Source of the DNA: Nilaparvata lugens
Taxonomy: Eukaryota > Arthropoda > Insecta > Hemiptera > Delphacidae
NCBI RefSeq assembly: GCF_014356525.2
Contig: NC_052505.1
Span: forward strand, 51,402,970-51,466,969
DNA length: 64,000 nucleotides
Direction of reading: 5' to 3'
In this document: in pieces, positions 44,788-55,700 of the stretch
Position numbering within the stretch: position 1 is the first letter of the stretch
How the letters are laid out: every line of letters starts with the position of its first letter
Translations under genes and position numbers: made by a program
Notes under the pieces: generated by a model
The model's database searches: none
Told to the model about the DNA's origin: nothing
The model's input: only the letters and a program-made list of their open reading frames with translations

Positions 44788-45323
44788 CTATCCCAGGAGG
44801 AATCCAGCAAATGAAACATGGAATGTTAACTGGTTTTCTCGTCTTTCTGTTCCACCAACAGTAACTGGATCAGGAAGCTTGATTATGATGTCTTCACCTG
44901 ATACTTCATAGAGTTTAGCATCTTTTTCAATTTTAAATTTATTGGAATCAAGACATTTTTTCAGATATTTTACTATAAATATATCTGAATGTTGTTGATC
45001 CTCAATCTCTACAACTTGAGCAACATAGTATTTCACACTTTTTTTCCCTGGGAATTTCACTAAAATATAGTCATTTACTCTTAGGTCATTCATAGAAAAC
45101 TTGCTTTCAAGGTCTTTTGCAAAGATATAGGACTCTTCTTCTTCAGAAAAGCTGTCATTTTTTTCCTCACATAAGTCCATCATGTCTGCACTTTCTGAAG
45201 AAGAGCTAACTGGAGAAGTTGATTGTTTAAAACCTTTGAACTTGCTCAAATTCAACCTAACTTTTCTTTTCTTTGGTTGAGATACCTTATCTTGTAGCTT
45301 ATGTTTCTTGGCATATGTTTTTC
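44788..45323 (-). pseudogene. C-terminal part of a transposon protein (pogo/Tigger-like tail?)
   Basis: The - strand frame stays open from the provirus border (KKHKLQDKVSQPKKRKVRLN) to the stop at 44788. After a Ser/Glu-rich linker comes a Tudor-like tail: LRVNDYILVKFPGKKSVKYY, VAQVVEIE, FIVKYLKK, EDIIIKLPDPV, and the end QLTFHVSFAG. Tails of this type occur at the C-terminus of insect pogo/jerky-like transposases (from memory). The catalytic part is not in the window, so the assignment is tentative. Confidence 0.45.
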
Positions 45324-45549
45324 AGTTGAGTGATTGGACGACACGACTGAGTTTTTAAAAATTGAAACTTTATTAACACTACAACTACAGAAAATACCGA
45401 ATTAATGAATTTCGGGAGCCGAGTGCTCTCGTCAAGAGTTTGAGTAGAACTAACTGAAAATAATTAATTGAGACATAAAGAAGACAATGCATAGTCAGCT
45501 ATATTCTGTAACAATAGGGCTGTAATACTATTACTATAGATATTTAACT
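45324..45549 (-). repeat. Provirus 3' LTR
   Basis: 226 bp, on the + strand AGTTGAGTGATTGGACGACA ... ATATTTAACT. It matches 52796-53021 with about five substitutions. The polypurine tract (AGGGGTGGAGG on the - strand) lies directly beside it at 45550-45560. Confidence 0.93.
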
Positions 45550-45575
45550 CCTCCACCCCTAGACTGAAGCTGTCC

Positions 45576-47150
45576 TCAGCGATCAGAATTTTGGGTTTGG
45601 AGGCAAGGCCCAAGAACAAATGTTGGGGCTTGCGAATTTGCTGCTACATTAACATTTCTACAATTATTTCGTAAAGAAGTTACATATTTAATAAAGTTAT
45701 ATAATTTAAATACAATAAATATACTAAGAATAACAATAAAACATATAATAAAAATCCAAATATAATAAGTATCGTCTTTTGCAATGCTAAGTTCTTCTAT
45801 TGCTAGTAGTGGTTCAATCTTAATATTTGCTTCATGTATAATATCAAATGAAAAGTTTGTTTTCAATTTACGAAATGGAACTTCAGATGGGATTGATATA
45901 TCACTTTCCCAATATTCATGTATTTTAGGATGTTCGAATAACTGTTCTGACTTATTAAGATACAATAATTGAGTTGATTTTGGATATAATGTAGTGTTCT
46001 TTTTGTCTGATAAAATAATAGCTTTGTCAATTTTGTACAGTAGATATTGATTGATAATTGGAATGAATTTTACAAAAGAAGCAGATTCATTAATTACTAA
46101 TTGTTTACAGTGTTCTAATTTCTTATCTTCTAACACTTCACTTATACACTTATTTTTTATCACTGTCACATTTCTGCAGTAGTAGTTGTCACACAAATAT
46201 TCACATTTACCAGATAAAATTTCGTCATATCTCAGGATAAGGGAAGGATATTCATGAATGGTGGTAACTTCAGTATTACGATAAACAGGATAGGATAATA
46301 AGAAGAAGGTTTCATAAGTAGGTGATTTTAAAGGGAATTCAATGAAGTAGGATATATATTCTTTATATATTGAGCAGTGTACCTTTGCTAATTGCCATAA
46401 TACTTCTGGTTCTTCAGAAATTAATTTTACATTCGATTCAGAAATAATATTATTTATTTCTTTATGGGATAATATACTAGAATGTAGAATATTCAATCTA
46501 CAAAACTCTAAACTAGTATCTAAATCGCTTATTTTATTAAAGAGCAAACTTAATGAGCTAAATAAAAGGGAAAATTGCTGGTTCAGCTGTACAGTCGTAG
46601 TTTCATTTGAGAGAGTTTTGAAATAGTTTATAATTTTCAAATTATCCCCATGAGTCTTTTTCACATCAGCATTAAAATCGTCAATGAGCCTTTTGTTTAC
46701 TGAAAATTGATTCTCAATATTATGCTGTAAGCGGTATTCATTTGACTGAACTTGAAATAATATTTTGTCGTATTTTTCTTTGTCGTTCGCATCCATGTTA
46801 CCGGTTACCCATGAAATAGCTGAGCCAAGTCCATTGAAAAGTCCACGCTTATTTCTATTTTTGCTGATATTGATGTGATCTAGTTTTGTTTCTGTGTATT
46901 TTAAATGCATTGTTATGATGTCTAGACGGCCTTGATCGATATTGTGTTCACGCAAAGTGAATATTGTTCTTTTGATAGTATTTAATTCGATACGCAACAT
47001 GTTTACATTAATATTATGCATGTATGTGAAGGTTTCATTTATTATGAACGAGTCCTGAATTTTGATAGGAGTGATGCCTGATGTTTTACTTAGATCAGTC
47101 AATCTATACGGGTTTGCTGGTGTTAGGAACAGGATCAGCAGAAGAAACAT
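45576..47150 (-). CDS. env: env-like fusion glycoprotein of the provirus
   Basis: 524 aa with an ATG start and no internal stop, in a different frame and overlapping the pol end by 47 bp. It has a hydrophobic N-terminal signal peptide (residues 1-13) and a furin-type site RNKR followed by the fusion-peptide pattern GLFNGLGSAISWVTG near residue 105, diagnostic of the baculovirus F/errantivirus Env family. There are several N-glycosylation sites. A transmembrane segment of about 23 residues lies near residue 475, followed by a cytoplasmic tail of about 35 residues. In gypsy-like elements this gene is expressed from a spliced RNA. It looks open, but I make no claim of function. Confidence 0.88.
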   Translation of the reverse strand: MFLLLILFLTPANPYRLTDLSKTSGITPIKIQDSFIINETFTYMHNINVNMLRIELNTIKRTIFTLREHNIDQGRLDIITMHLKYTETKLDHINISKNRNKRGLFNGLGSAISWVTGNMDANDKEKYDKILFQVQSNEYRLQHNIENQFSVNKRLIDDFNADVKKTHGDNLKIINYFKTLSNETTTVQLNQQFSLLFSSLSLLFNKISDLDTSLEFCRLNILHSSILSHKEINNIISESNVKLISEEPEVLWQLAKVHCSIYKEYISYFIEFPLKSPTYETFFLLSYPVYRNTEVTTIHEYPSLILRYDEILSGKCEYLCDNYYCRNVTVIKNKCISEVLEDKKLEHCKQLVINESASFVKFIPIINQYLLYKIDKAIILSDKKNTTLYPKSTQLLYLNKSEQLFEHPKIHEYWESDISIPSEVPFRKLKTNFSFDIIHEANIKIEPLLAIEELSIAKDDTYYIWIFIICFIVILSIFIVFKLYNFIKYVTSLRNNCRNVNVAANSQAPTFVLGPCLQTQNSDR

Positions 47151-50100
47151 TGTTACCTGAAACAGATAAATTAGTTGATTTCTTTTTCTTTCGTGCTCGC
47201 TTCACTCGATTCGGGTGAAGTTTGAAGGGTCGTTTCTGGATCGCTCTTGGATTAGTAGCTAATTGAGTTTCCTTATTGTATTTCACTTTGAAAAATTTGG
47301 GTTTGTCCTTTTTATTAAACGTTGTCTTTATGAAGGGTTCATTAGGCATTTCAAAATCTTTTTCTCTAGTTTGATTTAAGCGATCAGTTCTGTTTTGTTT
47401 TTCTTGTCCTACTTTATCTTTTACTAGTTTGTGAATAGTTTTCAGTTTTTCTACATAGGCGTTTGTTCTTTCTTCAGCAATAAGGGCTTCCGTTATTTCA
47501 TCAACATATGGATTTTTCGATATACCAAAAGTCATTTCCATAGGAGTTAGTTTCAAGGTTGAATTTATTGTGTTATTGAATGCGATAATTGCAAGTTTCA
47601 TATTATCTTCGGGTTTGTTGTCTTTATTTTCCATTTGTATAGCATTAAGGAGTTCAATGAGTGTCGAGTGTGCTCGTTCCAATAAACCCTGGGAATCTGG
47701 ATGTCCCGGTGTTATATAATAAGGTTCTATCTTATATAAACGCAAAAAATCTCGAAGTCCAGCATTGTCGAATTCACGACCATTATCCATTTGGATTGTC
47801 TTAGGGCATGGAAATAGAGAAAAGTAATCATTCAAACAAGACTGTATTTCAAGTTGGTTCAAACTTGTTAGTGGATATGCCATGAGTTTTTTCGAAAAGC
47901 AATCTATTATCGTGAGGAATTTTATTCTACTGTATTGAAACGTGTCAATCTGTAATTTTTCGAAAGGTTTGTCAGGAGTTGGGGTAATTTTGTATTCAAC
48001 TTGAACAGGTCTTCTATCATATTTCACTTTAGCACATACTGAACATTTATTTATGTATTCTGTAATGTCTTTAAGCATGGTAGGCCAATAGTATTCTCTT
48101 CGAATGTGGCTATAGATTTCATTAATTCCACGGTGATACGTTTTTCCTACATGATAATTGGTTACAACTTCTTTTTGTTCCTCTGAATCAGTTATATCCA
48201 AATTCAGTTTCTTATATCTCCTAAGTTTCACAGAATTAAAATTAGCAATGATAGCATTCTTAAAATTTTCGAAAATCATTTCATATTCTTTTTCCAATAC
48301 ACCTGTCCTGGAGCAAAGTATCCCATAAAGTGTGTTGGGTTTCAAGTATTGTATACACACATCATTTATTTCTTCAGGAGTGGATGAACTTTGAAAATAT
48401 AGAGTCAATCTGTTTTTTGTAAAAACTTTTCTGATAACAGGTTCTTTGTTGCCACGTTCTAAAATGATTTGATTTTGTTCAACATTGATTATTTTGTCAT
48501 CTTCCGCAATAACTACTTGTTCGTTCGAACTCTCCTGTGAATGTATTGTAACTAGACTACGATTATCAACTTCTAGGTCATTAGCATCATTATCATTAGC
48601 ATCATTATCATTATTTACAATATTATCTCGATCGGAATTGTTAGTTTGTTCGGCAGATTTGCCTACATGTTGAAGAAAATCGTCAAGTGTGACGGTGTCT
48701 ACTGAGGGAATGTCTGTGTTAGTGTTAAATCTAAGCAGTTCGTCCATGTCAAATTCGTCGGGGTCATCGAGATCATTGTTATTCTCGAGATCCTGAAAGT
48801 CATGATTGAAACCACGAAAACCACTTTCGAAACCTTGGAAAGGTTCGTCTTCATCATTTTCCATCATGTTAACGTCAAGTGGGCGTATTCTTGAAAGAGC
48901 GTCGGCTACTTGGTTCGATTTACCTTCCACATACTGGATTGAAAAATCAAATTCTTCTAGAAAGAGTTTCATACGAATTTATTTTGAATTCGGTTTTTTA
49001 ATGCTGTGTAGCCATTGAAGAGGTTTGTGATCGGTTTCGATTATGAATTTTCTACCATAGAGGTATGGTCGAAAATGTTTGCATGACTAGACTATAGCTA
49101 ATAATTCTTTCTCAATCGTAGAAAGATTTTCTTCATGACGATTAAGTGTACGAGAAGCATATGCAATGGGTAAAGTTTTACCATTGAATTTTTGTGATAA
49201 CACTGAACCTATAGCATAATTGCTAGCATCACAAGTCAGAATAAATGTTTTTGTGAAGTCAGGTAGCTGTAAAATTGGATCGTTTTGTAATAGAAGTTTT
49301 AATGTTTCGAATGACTTTTGATATTCTGGATTGTTTGGATTGATTTTAACATCTTTTTTCAAGGCGTGTGTGAGAGGTTTTGCAATCTTAGCGTAATCTT
49401 TTATCATTTTTCGATAGTAGCCTGTCAATCCTAGAAATTGCTTAATTTCTTTTTCAGTTTTTGGGATTGGAAAGTTCTTAATAGCTTCTAGCTTTGAAGG
49501 ATTGGGTTGAATTCCGCGTTCAGAAATGATATGTCCTAAGTATAGTAATTCTCGTTTAAAAAACTCTGTTTTGTCCAGTTGGATTTTTAGATTATGATCT
49601 CTAAGTTGTTTGAAAACTGATTTTAGATGTTTCAAGTGTTCCTCGAGATTATCGGAAAACACAATTATGTCGTCCATGTAGACTAACACATTGGGCATTC
49701 TGGAAAACAAAATGTTCATTGCACGTTGGAAAGTAGCTGGAGCGTTCTTTAATCCAAACGGCATTCTCAAAAATTCATAATGTCCGTTCTCAGTTGAAAA
49801 GGCAGTTTTTGGAGTTGATTCCTTTTCCATTTGAATTTGATGGAATCCAGAAGCGAGATCTATCGCTGAAAAATAGGTAGCCCTTCCAATTTTTCCAAAT
49901 AAGTCCTCAATATTTGGTAGAGGATATTTGTCTTCAATCGTTTTATCATTAATCTTTCTGTAATCTAAAACGACACGTATTTTACGTTTACCGGAGGCGT
50001 CTGGTTTTTTGGGCACTACCCAAATTGGACTGTTATATGGGGAGTTGGAATGTTGAATTATTTTATTCTGAAGAAGTTTGTCAATTTCTAATTCAACGTC

Positions 50101-50961
50101 CTTCCTAAACACTTGAGGGTATCTATAATTTTTAGAATATACAGGGATTTCGTCAGTAGTGTTGATTTTAAATTTCAACAGATTAGTACTACTTGTCAAT
50201 TCATCATGTTCACGTTTGATGATTTCAGGAAAATTCCGGATTAGATTTATGATATGTTTCCGCTCTTCGACATTCATATGGTCCGTCCGAAGAAGTTTGG
50301 GAATTTCTCTTATAATATCCGAGTTGTTTGATACATCTGAGTTATCAATTTCATCATTGTCAAAAATAGTTTCTAATTCTTCTATCTCCATTGGCTCGGG
50401 GCTTATGGTCATGAGCTCATTGGAATACACTACGCACTTACATCTATTTTCTTCTATACTAACAATACTTTCTTCAACGTAATAGCTTTCATGAGAAACA
50501 GCTTTAAGTAGTCCCGTCTTGAGATTAGGAATCGACCTAACTGGTACAGTAACAACATTAAATCCTGGTTTCAATTGAATTTGTTCATTAGAGTTAATCA
50601 CTGATAACAACGGTTTCGAAATAGTACGATAATCCAACGTGTTGTTTGTATAATTTACATTGGCTTTGAGTTCTTTCAAAGTTTCGTGACCTAATAGGAT
50701 ATCATATCTTGTCGAAAAGTCATACACGTACATTTTGATTTGTGAACTTCCTGGAAACACAGTATTTGAGTTCATAAAAATGTATTCATTTCCACCACTT
50801 TCACCGGCTGGTGTTTTTACTACGAACTTTTCTTTATATCTGGTCACATTGGGTGGTATGATAGAGGGGTTCACATAGTTCTTTGACGACCCAGTGTCAA
50901 CCATCCATTTACGGTTAGCGTGGTCGACAAAATATGGGAGCGACTTATTTATGATATTCAA
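47104..50961 (-). pseudogene. pol: pol of the provirus, interrupted by two nonsense codons
   Basis: One continuous frame on the - strand except for stops at 49087-49089 and 48979-48981, both within RNase H. Domains in order: protease (VDTGSS) near the start; reverse transcriptase with YMDDIIVFS; RNase H (TCDASNYAIG, TIEKELLAIV before the first stop); integrase after the second stop with an HHCC finger (H...H about 30 residues, then CSVC) and the D-D-E core (QIDTF, MDNGREFD, GLLERAHS). The frame is open for over 90 nt upstream of 50961 and overlaps gag in the -1 frame, consistent with frameshift translation. Confidence 0.9.
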
Positions 50962-52202
50962 TTCAAATTGTTTGGGGGTGTTTCCGCTGAGTGTGTTGGG
51001 CCTACCCCTAAAAAATGAGCCTGCATGTTGTTGAATGCTTCAGTAAGTGAAGTTAGCTGGTTTTGCATGCTTTGGATTTCGTTTCCGAAAGGATGAGATG
51101 AGTTGTCTGTCAAGTCATCGTGCATGTTTTGGATTCCGTTTCCGAAAAGATTAGATGAGTTATCTGTCAAGTTATCTTGCAAATGATGCACTTCAAACGG
51201 AGATTTTGAGTTCAGTTTGAAACGATTAGAAGGATTTGTTTGAACTGTGCGCATGCTGACAGTGTTTTGTGAATCCCACTTACTATTATGTGGTTGTCTG
51301 AATTGAGGATTGTTTTGCACAGGCCTCGGTTGATGAGGGAATTGAGCAAATTGATTTTGAGGGAAATTTTGTTGAAAGTTTCTGTTCTGGGGGAATGTTT
51401 GCTGTGATGCATTATTCTGTTGGAAGAAATTCGGTACTCGAGGTTGCGAGAAGTTGTTAGAAAAAGCTCTGTTGCTTGCTTGATAAGCATGAGTGAATGT
51501 GTTCGATCGCATTGGCGTTTGATTAAAAGCTCTTGAATCAATTTTATTGATAGTACTGATAGTTGATTTGAAGTTCAAGCTCCTTAGAACAATACTACAG
51601 TCATTAATAAGCTTATGTCTAGCATCGTCAAGATCATGAATTTGCAGGATTTGCAAATGAGAGCCCAAAGTTGGATGAACTCCGTGAATCAATGTACGGG
51701 TGAGAGTTGCGTTCAACTGCTGCATTAGATTAGTCAAAAGTTCACCTTGGATACCATCTAGTTTGTATTTAGTCAACACAGTTGTGCGTTTTTCATCGAG
51801 GCGATTAATGAATTCGATCGGGTGTTCATTTGAATAGGATTTCATGAAAGTAATTTCCGCAATTAGGTCTGGAACGGACCTGTTGTCAGCGAAGTTTGTT
51901 TTTAGAGCGGCTATCAGCTCTGTTACAGTTGTACAATTGTTATTAAAAACAACTGATTCTGCGGGTCCTGAAAGACGGCTTACGGCTGCCCTGAAAAGGA
52001 GCCAGTGATTTTCTGTTTTTTCGTCAATGTTTGCACTACAATAGGACACTAGTAGTTTATTACAAGTACTAATAAAATGTGGTAGCTTATAGCAAGTACC
52101 ATCATAGTGGGGTATGAATTTAAGAATGTCATGAGGAATTTGTTTCGAGATATTAGGCATTGTAGGGTTTGGTTGAGGAAGAGATATAACGAAATTACTC
52201 AC
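50958..52202 (-). CDS. gag: gag-like structural protein of the provirus
   Basis: Open frame of up to 414 aa. The first in-frame ATG gives about 400 aa (MPNISKQIPHDILKFIPHYD). The N-terminal 220 residues resemble errantivirus Gag (IPHYDG, an SRLSGPAESV stretch, LKTNFADNRS, MKSYSNEHPIEFINRLDEKR). The C-terminal part is Asn/Gln/Phe/Pro-rich with repeated FQQN/FPQN words and no CCHC knuckle, as in other errantiviruses. It overlaps pol at its end. Confidence 0.82.
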   Translation of the reverse strand: MSNFVISLPQPNPTMPNISKQIPHDILKFIPHYDGTCYKLPHFISTCNKLLVSYCSANIDEKTENHWLLFRAAVSRLSGPAESVVFNNNCTTVTELIAALKTNFADNRSVPDLIAEITFMKSYSNEHPIEFINRLDEKRTTVLTKYKLDGIQGELLTNLMQQLNATLTRTLIHGVHPTLGSHLQILQIHDLDDARHKLINDCSIVLRSLNFKSTISTINKIDSRAFNQTPMRSNTFTHAYQASNRAFSNNFSQPRVPNFFQQNNASQQTFPQNRNFQQNFPQNQFAQFPHQPRPVQNNPQFRQPHNSKWDSQNTVSMRTVQTNPSNRFKLNSKSPFEVHHLQDNLTDNSSNLFGNGIQNMHDDLTDNSSHPFGNEIQSMQNQLTSLTEAFNNMQAHFLGVGPTHSAETPPNNLN

Positions 52203-52795
52203 AGTCGATTGAGGTTGGTGGGCGATGTTCCGGTTGTCGTCAGCGTCGGCGTCGGTGTCGTCTTCTCCTTCGGATGATATAAGGACAGCAGGAATCCTCC
52301 TGAAGGTGGCGAGATCTCGGTCCCTCTGTAGAGTCCTCTCGTCTCCTGCGGTGGCCAGCGTGGGGTTGAACTAACTGCTAGGCTGGATACGGTTACAGCG
52401 TGATGGTGATAACAGCTTGATGGTGGTTTTCCATTGAGAAGTACTTGAAGTCGTTTTCGTTTTTGTAGTTTGATTTGATTTACACTTATTAACACTGGTG
52501 AAAGTTAAGTTCTTGTTGAAGAAATTTTTGAAAGTTTGAGTTTACTCTGATAACACTTGACTTTGTTTTCTCGTTGGAGAATAATTTTGTAGTTGAGTGA
52601 TAGATTTTGAAATTTTGAAGTCGAGTCACTTTCACTATGAGTTTCTCGTTGGAGAAAAATATATGGGTTGGTTCACGGATGAAGAGGTGAAACTCAAAGT
52701 TTTTTCTTTGCACAAGATAAAAGGTCTTGTATCCGAGTTTAATGAACGTGGATGGATACAACGATAAAACTTTCCGCGACGTAAGTTCGGGCGCC
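52203..52795 (-). promoter_or_regulatory. Provirus leader with primer-binding site
   Basis: Just inside the 5' LTR the - strand reads TGGCGCCCGAAC then TTACGTCG (about 52780-52796). This matches the first 12 nt of the TGGCGCCCGAAC primer-binding site used with tRNA-Lys-type primers. The rest of the leader has no supported gene. A GTGAGT near 52200 could be a splice donor for env RNA. Confidence 0.65.
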
Positions 52796-53021
52796 AGTTA
52801 AGTGATTGGACGACACGACTGAGTTTTTAAAAATTGGAACTTTATTAACACTACAACTACAGAAAATACCGAATTAATGAATTTCGGGAGCCGAGTGCTC
52901 TCGTCAAGAGTTTGAGTAGAACTAACTGAAAATAATTAATTGAGACATAAGGAAGACAAAGCATAGTCAGCTATATTCTGTAACAATAGGGTTGTAATAC
53001 TATTACTATAGATATTTAACT
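52796..53021 (-). repeat. Provirus 5' LTR
   Basis: 226 bp, on the + strand AGTTAAGTGATTGGACGACA ... GATATTTAACT. It contains the promoter and terminator functions of the provirus by position. Confidence 0.93.
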
Positions 53022-53876
53022 TATTTTTTGTCAGGTATCATATTAGGTAACTAGGTTTTTTAGAGCAAATTATGTCCCATTTTCTCATCTTTCATTTCAT
53101 ATCGTGCCATAAGCCATATGTAACTAGGTTATAGTTTTCTTCTGGGCTTTTAACCCATTTTGCAATTTTTTTATTTGTAGTATATTTTTATTAAATATAC
53201 TTCCTTATGAAAGTTTAGTACTTACATGTAGGATAGGCTCTAATTAATCTTTCTCTTCCTTGTATTATTTAGGAAATTTATTTACTCAATTTTTCTTTAT
53301 CTCTTATTTGTATTTTTTAGGGAACTTACCCATTATCCATCTTGATCGTCTTTGTATTGTAATCTTGAAATGTTTGTACCTATTATACAGTCTTCAAATT
53401 CTGAAATTATTTAAAAAATAAATGGTTCAATTTAGAACATGCTGAAATTTAATCTTATGTATAAATTCTTTTGTTATAATAATAAAACTTCAAAATTTGA
53501 AAGTATTAATGAATTGTGTCGCCATATATATGAGATGTTCAATATAAATGAAAGTTAACTTGAATAATGTTTTCAGTAAATAAAAACATATTGTCATATT
53601 ATTAATTGAAATGAGTTAAAGATTAAAATTTCTCTAAAGTTTTTGTAATTGATGTCTTTTTCTAAATTAAAAAAAAAACGGTTTGTTCTATAAATTTTGA
53701 TATAATTGATTATCGTTTGAAATGGATGCTGGAGTGTATGTAGAATTTTTAGTGGGGTTTGTTGATTAGAATTTTGCTGGTATGTAATTGTTTTTTGAGA
53801 TGGAAACCCATTATTGCCTAAAGAAGGAATAACAGAGGTTATGACTTAGAGAGGCAGTAATGAGATAATATTTTTT
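53022..53876 (+). repeat. 858-bp direct duplication, right copy
   Basis: Almost identical to 43521-44378, with a small deletion near 53320. After its end the sequence continues as normal internal sequence of the large LTR element, so this copy shows the site without the transposon inserted at 44379. Confidence 0.95.
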
Positions 53877-54486
53877 GTGTTGATTACTTATGTTGATTGC
53901 CATAGATGCAAAATAATGATTAATAATGTTGATTGCCATAGATGCAGATGATTACTTATGAATATTGATTGCCTTTGAAGCAAAATATTATTGATGTTTT
54001 GAATGATTTCTTGTTTAATGATTGATAGTAAAGTTTTGTCATGAAATGTAGTTTGTGTTTAGAACATTGAAAAGTCGAAATAAACTATAGTATCCAACAA
54101 ACGATAATTAATAATATTGAATAATTTGCTTTTCATAAAATATTTGAACAGTGAATAAATGGAAATGAAATTATTTTTTTATTAAAATTTTGTAATTGAT
54201 GTCTCCAAATTTCACAATTTATGTATTGCTGACTGTATAATAAGATGTTAACAAATTTCATTTTTATATTGATTATATACTTGTAAATAATTTTCATGTG
54301 TATTAGATTGATTGGTAGCCTAATCGAAATTTTCTTTTTATTTTATAAGCATTTTAAGATAACAGGTACAGCGTGGACATTAACATCGAAATAATTATTA
54401 CGTGAATCTCAAAATCAGCAACAAGTGAACACCATGAAGAGTGTTAAGAACATTTGGGTGATTTTTGAACTAGTGTGACTCATTGA
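53877..54486 (+). other. Internal non-coding part of the large LTR element
   Basis: No coding region. Short repeats of GTTGATTGCCATAGATGCA at 53890-53960. Confidence 0.5.
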
Positions 54487-55216
54487 TTGACTATCAACGC
54501 CAATATCTACACCAACAACTACGCCGATATCTACACCAATATCTACACCAATAACTACGCCAATATCTACACTGATGTCTACACCAATGTCTGCGCCAAT
54601 GTCGAAGCCAATGCCTGCGCCAATGTTGATGCCAATGCCTACACCAATGCCATTGCCAACAACTACGCCGATATCTACACTGATGTCTACGCCAATGCCT
54701 GTGCCAATGTCGATGCCAATGTCAATGCCAATAACTACACTGATGTCTATGCCAATGTCGATGCCAATGCCAACACCAATATCTACGCCAATATCTACAC
54801 CAATAACTACGCCAATATCTACGCTGATGCCTATGCCAATATCAACGCCAATATCTGCTCTGATGTCTACACCAATGCCAACGCCAATATCTATGTTGAT
54901 GTCTACGCCGATGCCTGTGCCAATGCCAATATCTACGTTGATGTCTATGCTGATGCCTGTGCCGATGCCAATGCCAATATCTACGTTGATGTCTATGCTG
55001 ATGCCTGTGCCGATGCCAATGCCTGCGCCAATGTTGATGCCAATGCCTACGACAATGCCAACACCAACGCCAACACCAATGCATACGCCAATGACAATGC
55101 CAACACCTATTGCTGACCATGTAACTCAAACGCCTATTGCTGACCATGTAACTCAAACACATGTAACTCAAACACATGTAACTCAAACGCCTATTGCTGA
55201 CCATGTAACTCAAACT
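54487..55216 (+). repeat. Degenerate hexamer minisatellite (GCCAAT/ATCTAC) open in several frames
   Basis: About 620 bp of GCCAATATCTAC/ACCAATGCC-type 6-bp and 12-bp units, followed by CCTATTGCTGACCATGTAAC units (55110-55216). As the period is a multiple of 3 the array is open in two + frames (a Tyr/Asn/Ala/Asp-rich and a Met/Pro/Thr/Ser-rich product) and on the - strand. I treat the frames as consequences of the repeat, with no proven gene. Confidence 0.8.
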
Positions 55217-55700
55217 ACAACACTACCACGTTACCTGGAGGTAATTGCCATCCATGTTCACATTCACAACTTTGAATTCAGAATAACAGTCACAGTATCA
55301 TGAAAGAATTCATTTAAAAAAAAAATTTTTTTTGTTCAACATACTAAATTTTCATGCAATAGAAAATTGAATTTTTCTATCTATTAAATTTATGTGCAAT
55401 TTCAAAAAACTATTCTTTTATATATATTAAACTTCCTGTTGAGATATTTTCCTTAAATTATAAAGCTAAATCAAAAGTAATTTTGATATTCTATACTTTG
55501 AAATATTGTTTGGAAATGTATAACAAATGCTATTGATGAATTTTTATAATAATTTTCAAAATTATAGGATGACATGTAATGTTTTTATAGAAAAATTGTT
55601 ACTGTTCTCGAATTTAATTTCAACAATTTCATTTGTTTCAATGTAATTTTTTCTTTAAATTTTCAAACAGTAAACTTTTCTATGTCAAGAGGGGGGTATT
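55217..55700 (+). other. 3' internal part of the large LTR element with polypurine tract
   Basis: AT-rich and non-coding. It ends in AAGAGGGGGG at 55687-55696 directly before the right LTR, the plus-strand priming site. Confidence 0.7.

Larger units (their letters stand above)
44379..45323 (-). mobile_element. Fragment of an unidentified DNA transposon, cut by the provirus
   Basis: Present only after the left copy of the 858-bp duplication; the right copy shows the sequence without it, so it is an insertion. It contains the 3' part of a minus-strand gene and palindromic GATGTACCTAGGGAC repeats near its left end. Its other half is missing because the provirus LTR begins at 45324. Confidence 0.6.
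45324..53021 (-). mobile_element. Errantivirus-like (Gypsy/Metaviridae) endogenous provirus, 7.7 kb
   Basis: Two 226-bp LTRs starting AGTT and ending AACT, a primer-binding site, gag, pol (protease, RT, RNase H, integrase), an env gene overlapping the end of pol, and a polypurine tract, all on the - strand. This is the organisation of insect errantiviruses. The two LTRs differ at about five positions by eye, so the insertion is young, but pol carries two nonsense codons. There is no target duplication: the two flanks are unrelated sequences (see findings). Confidence 0.92.

Noticed and set aside
54487..55303. Possible structural or silk-like repeat proteins
   Set aside because: Open in several frames only because of the 6-bp repeat; no signal peptide or supported start.
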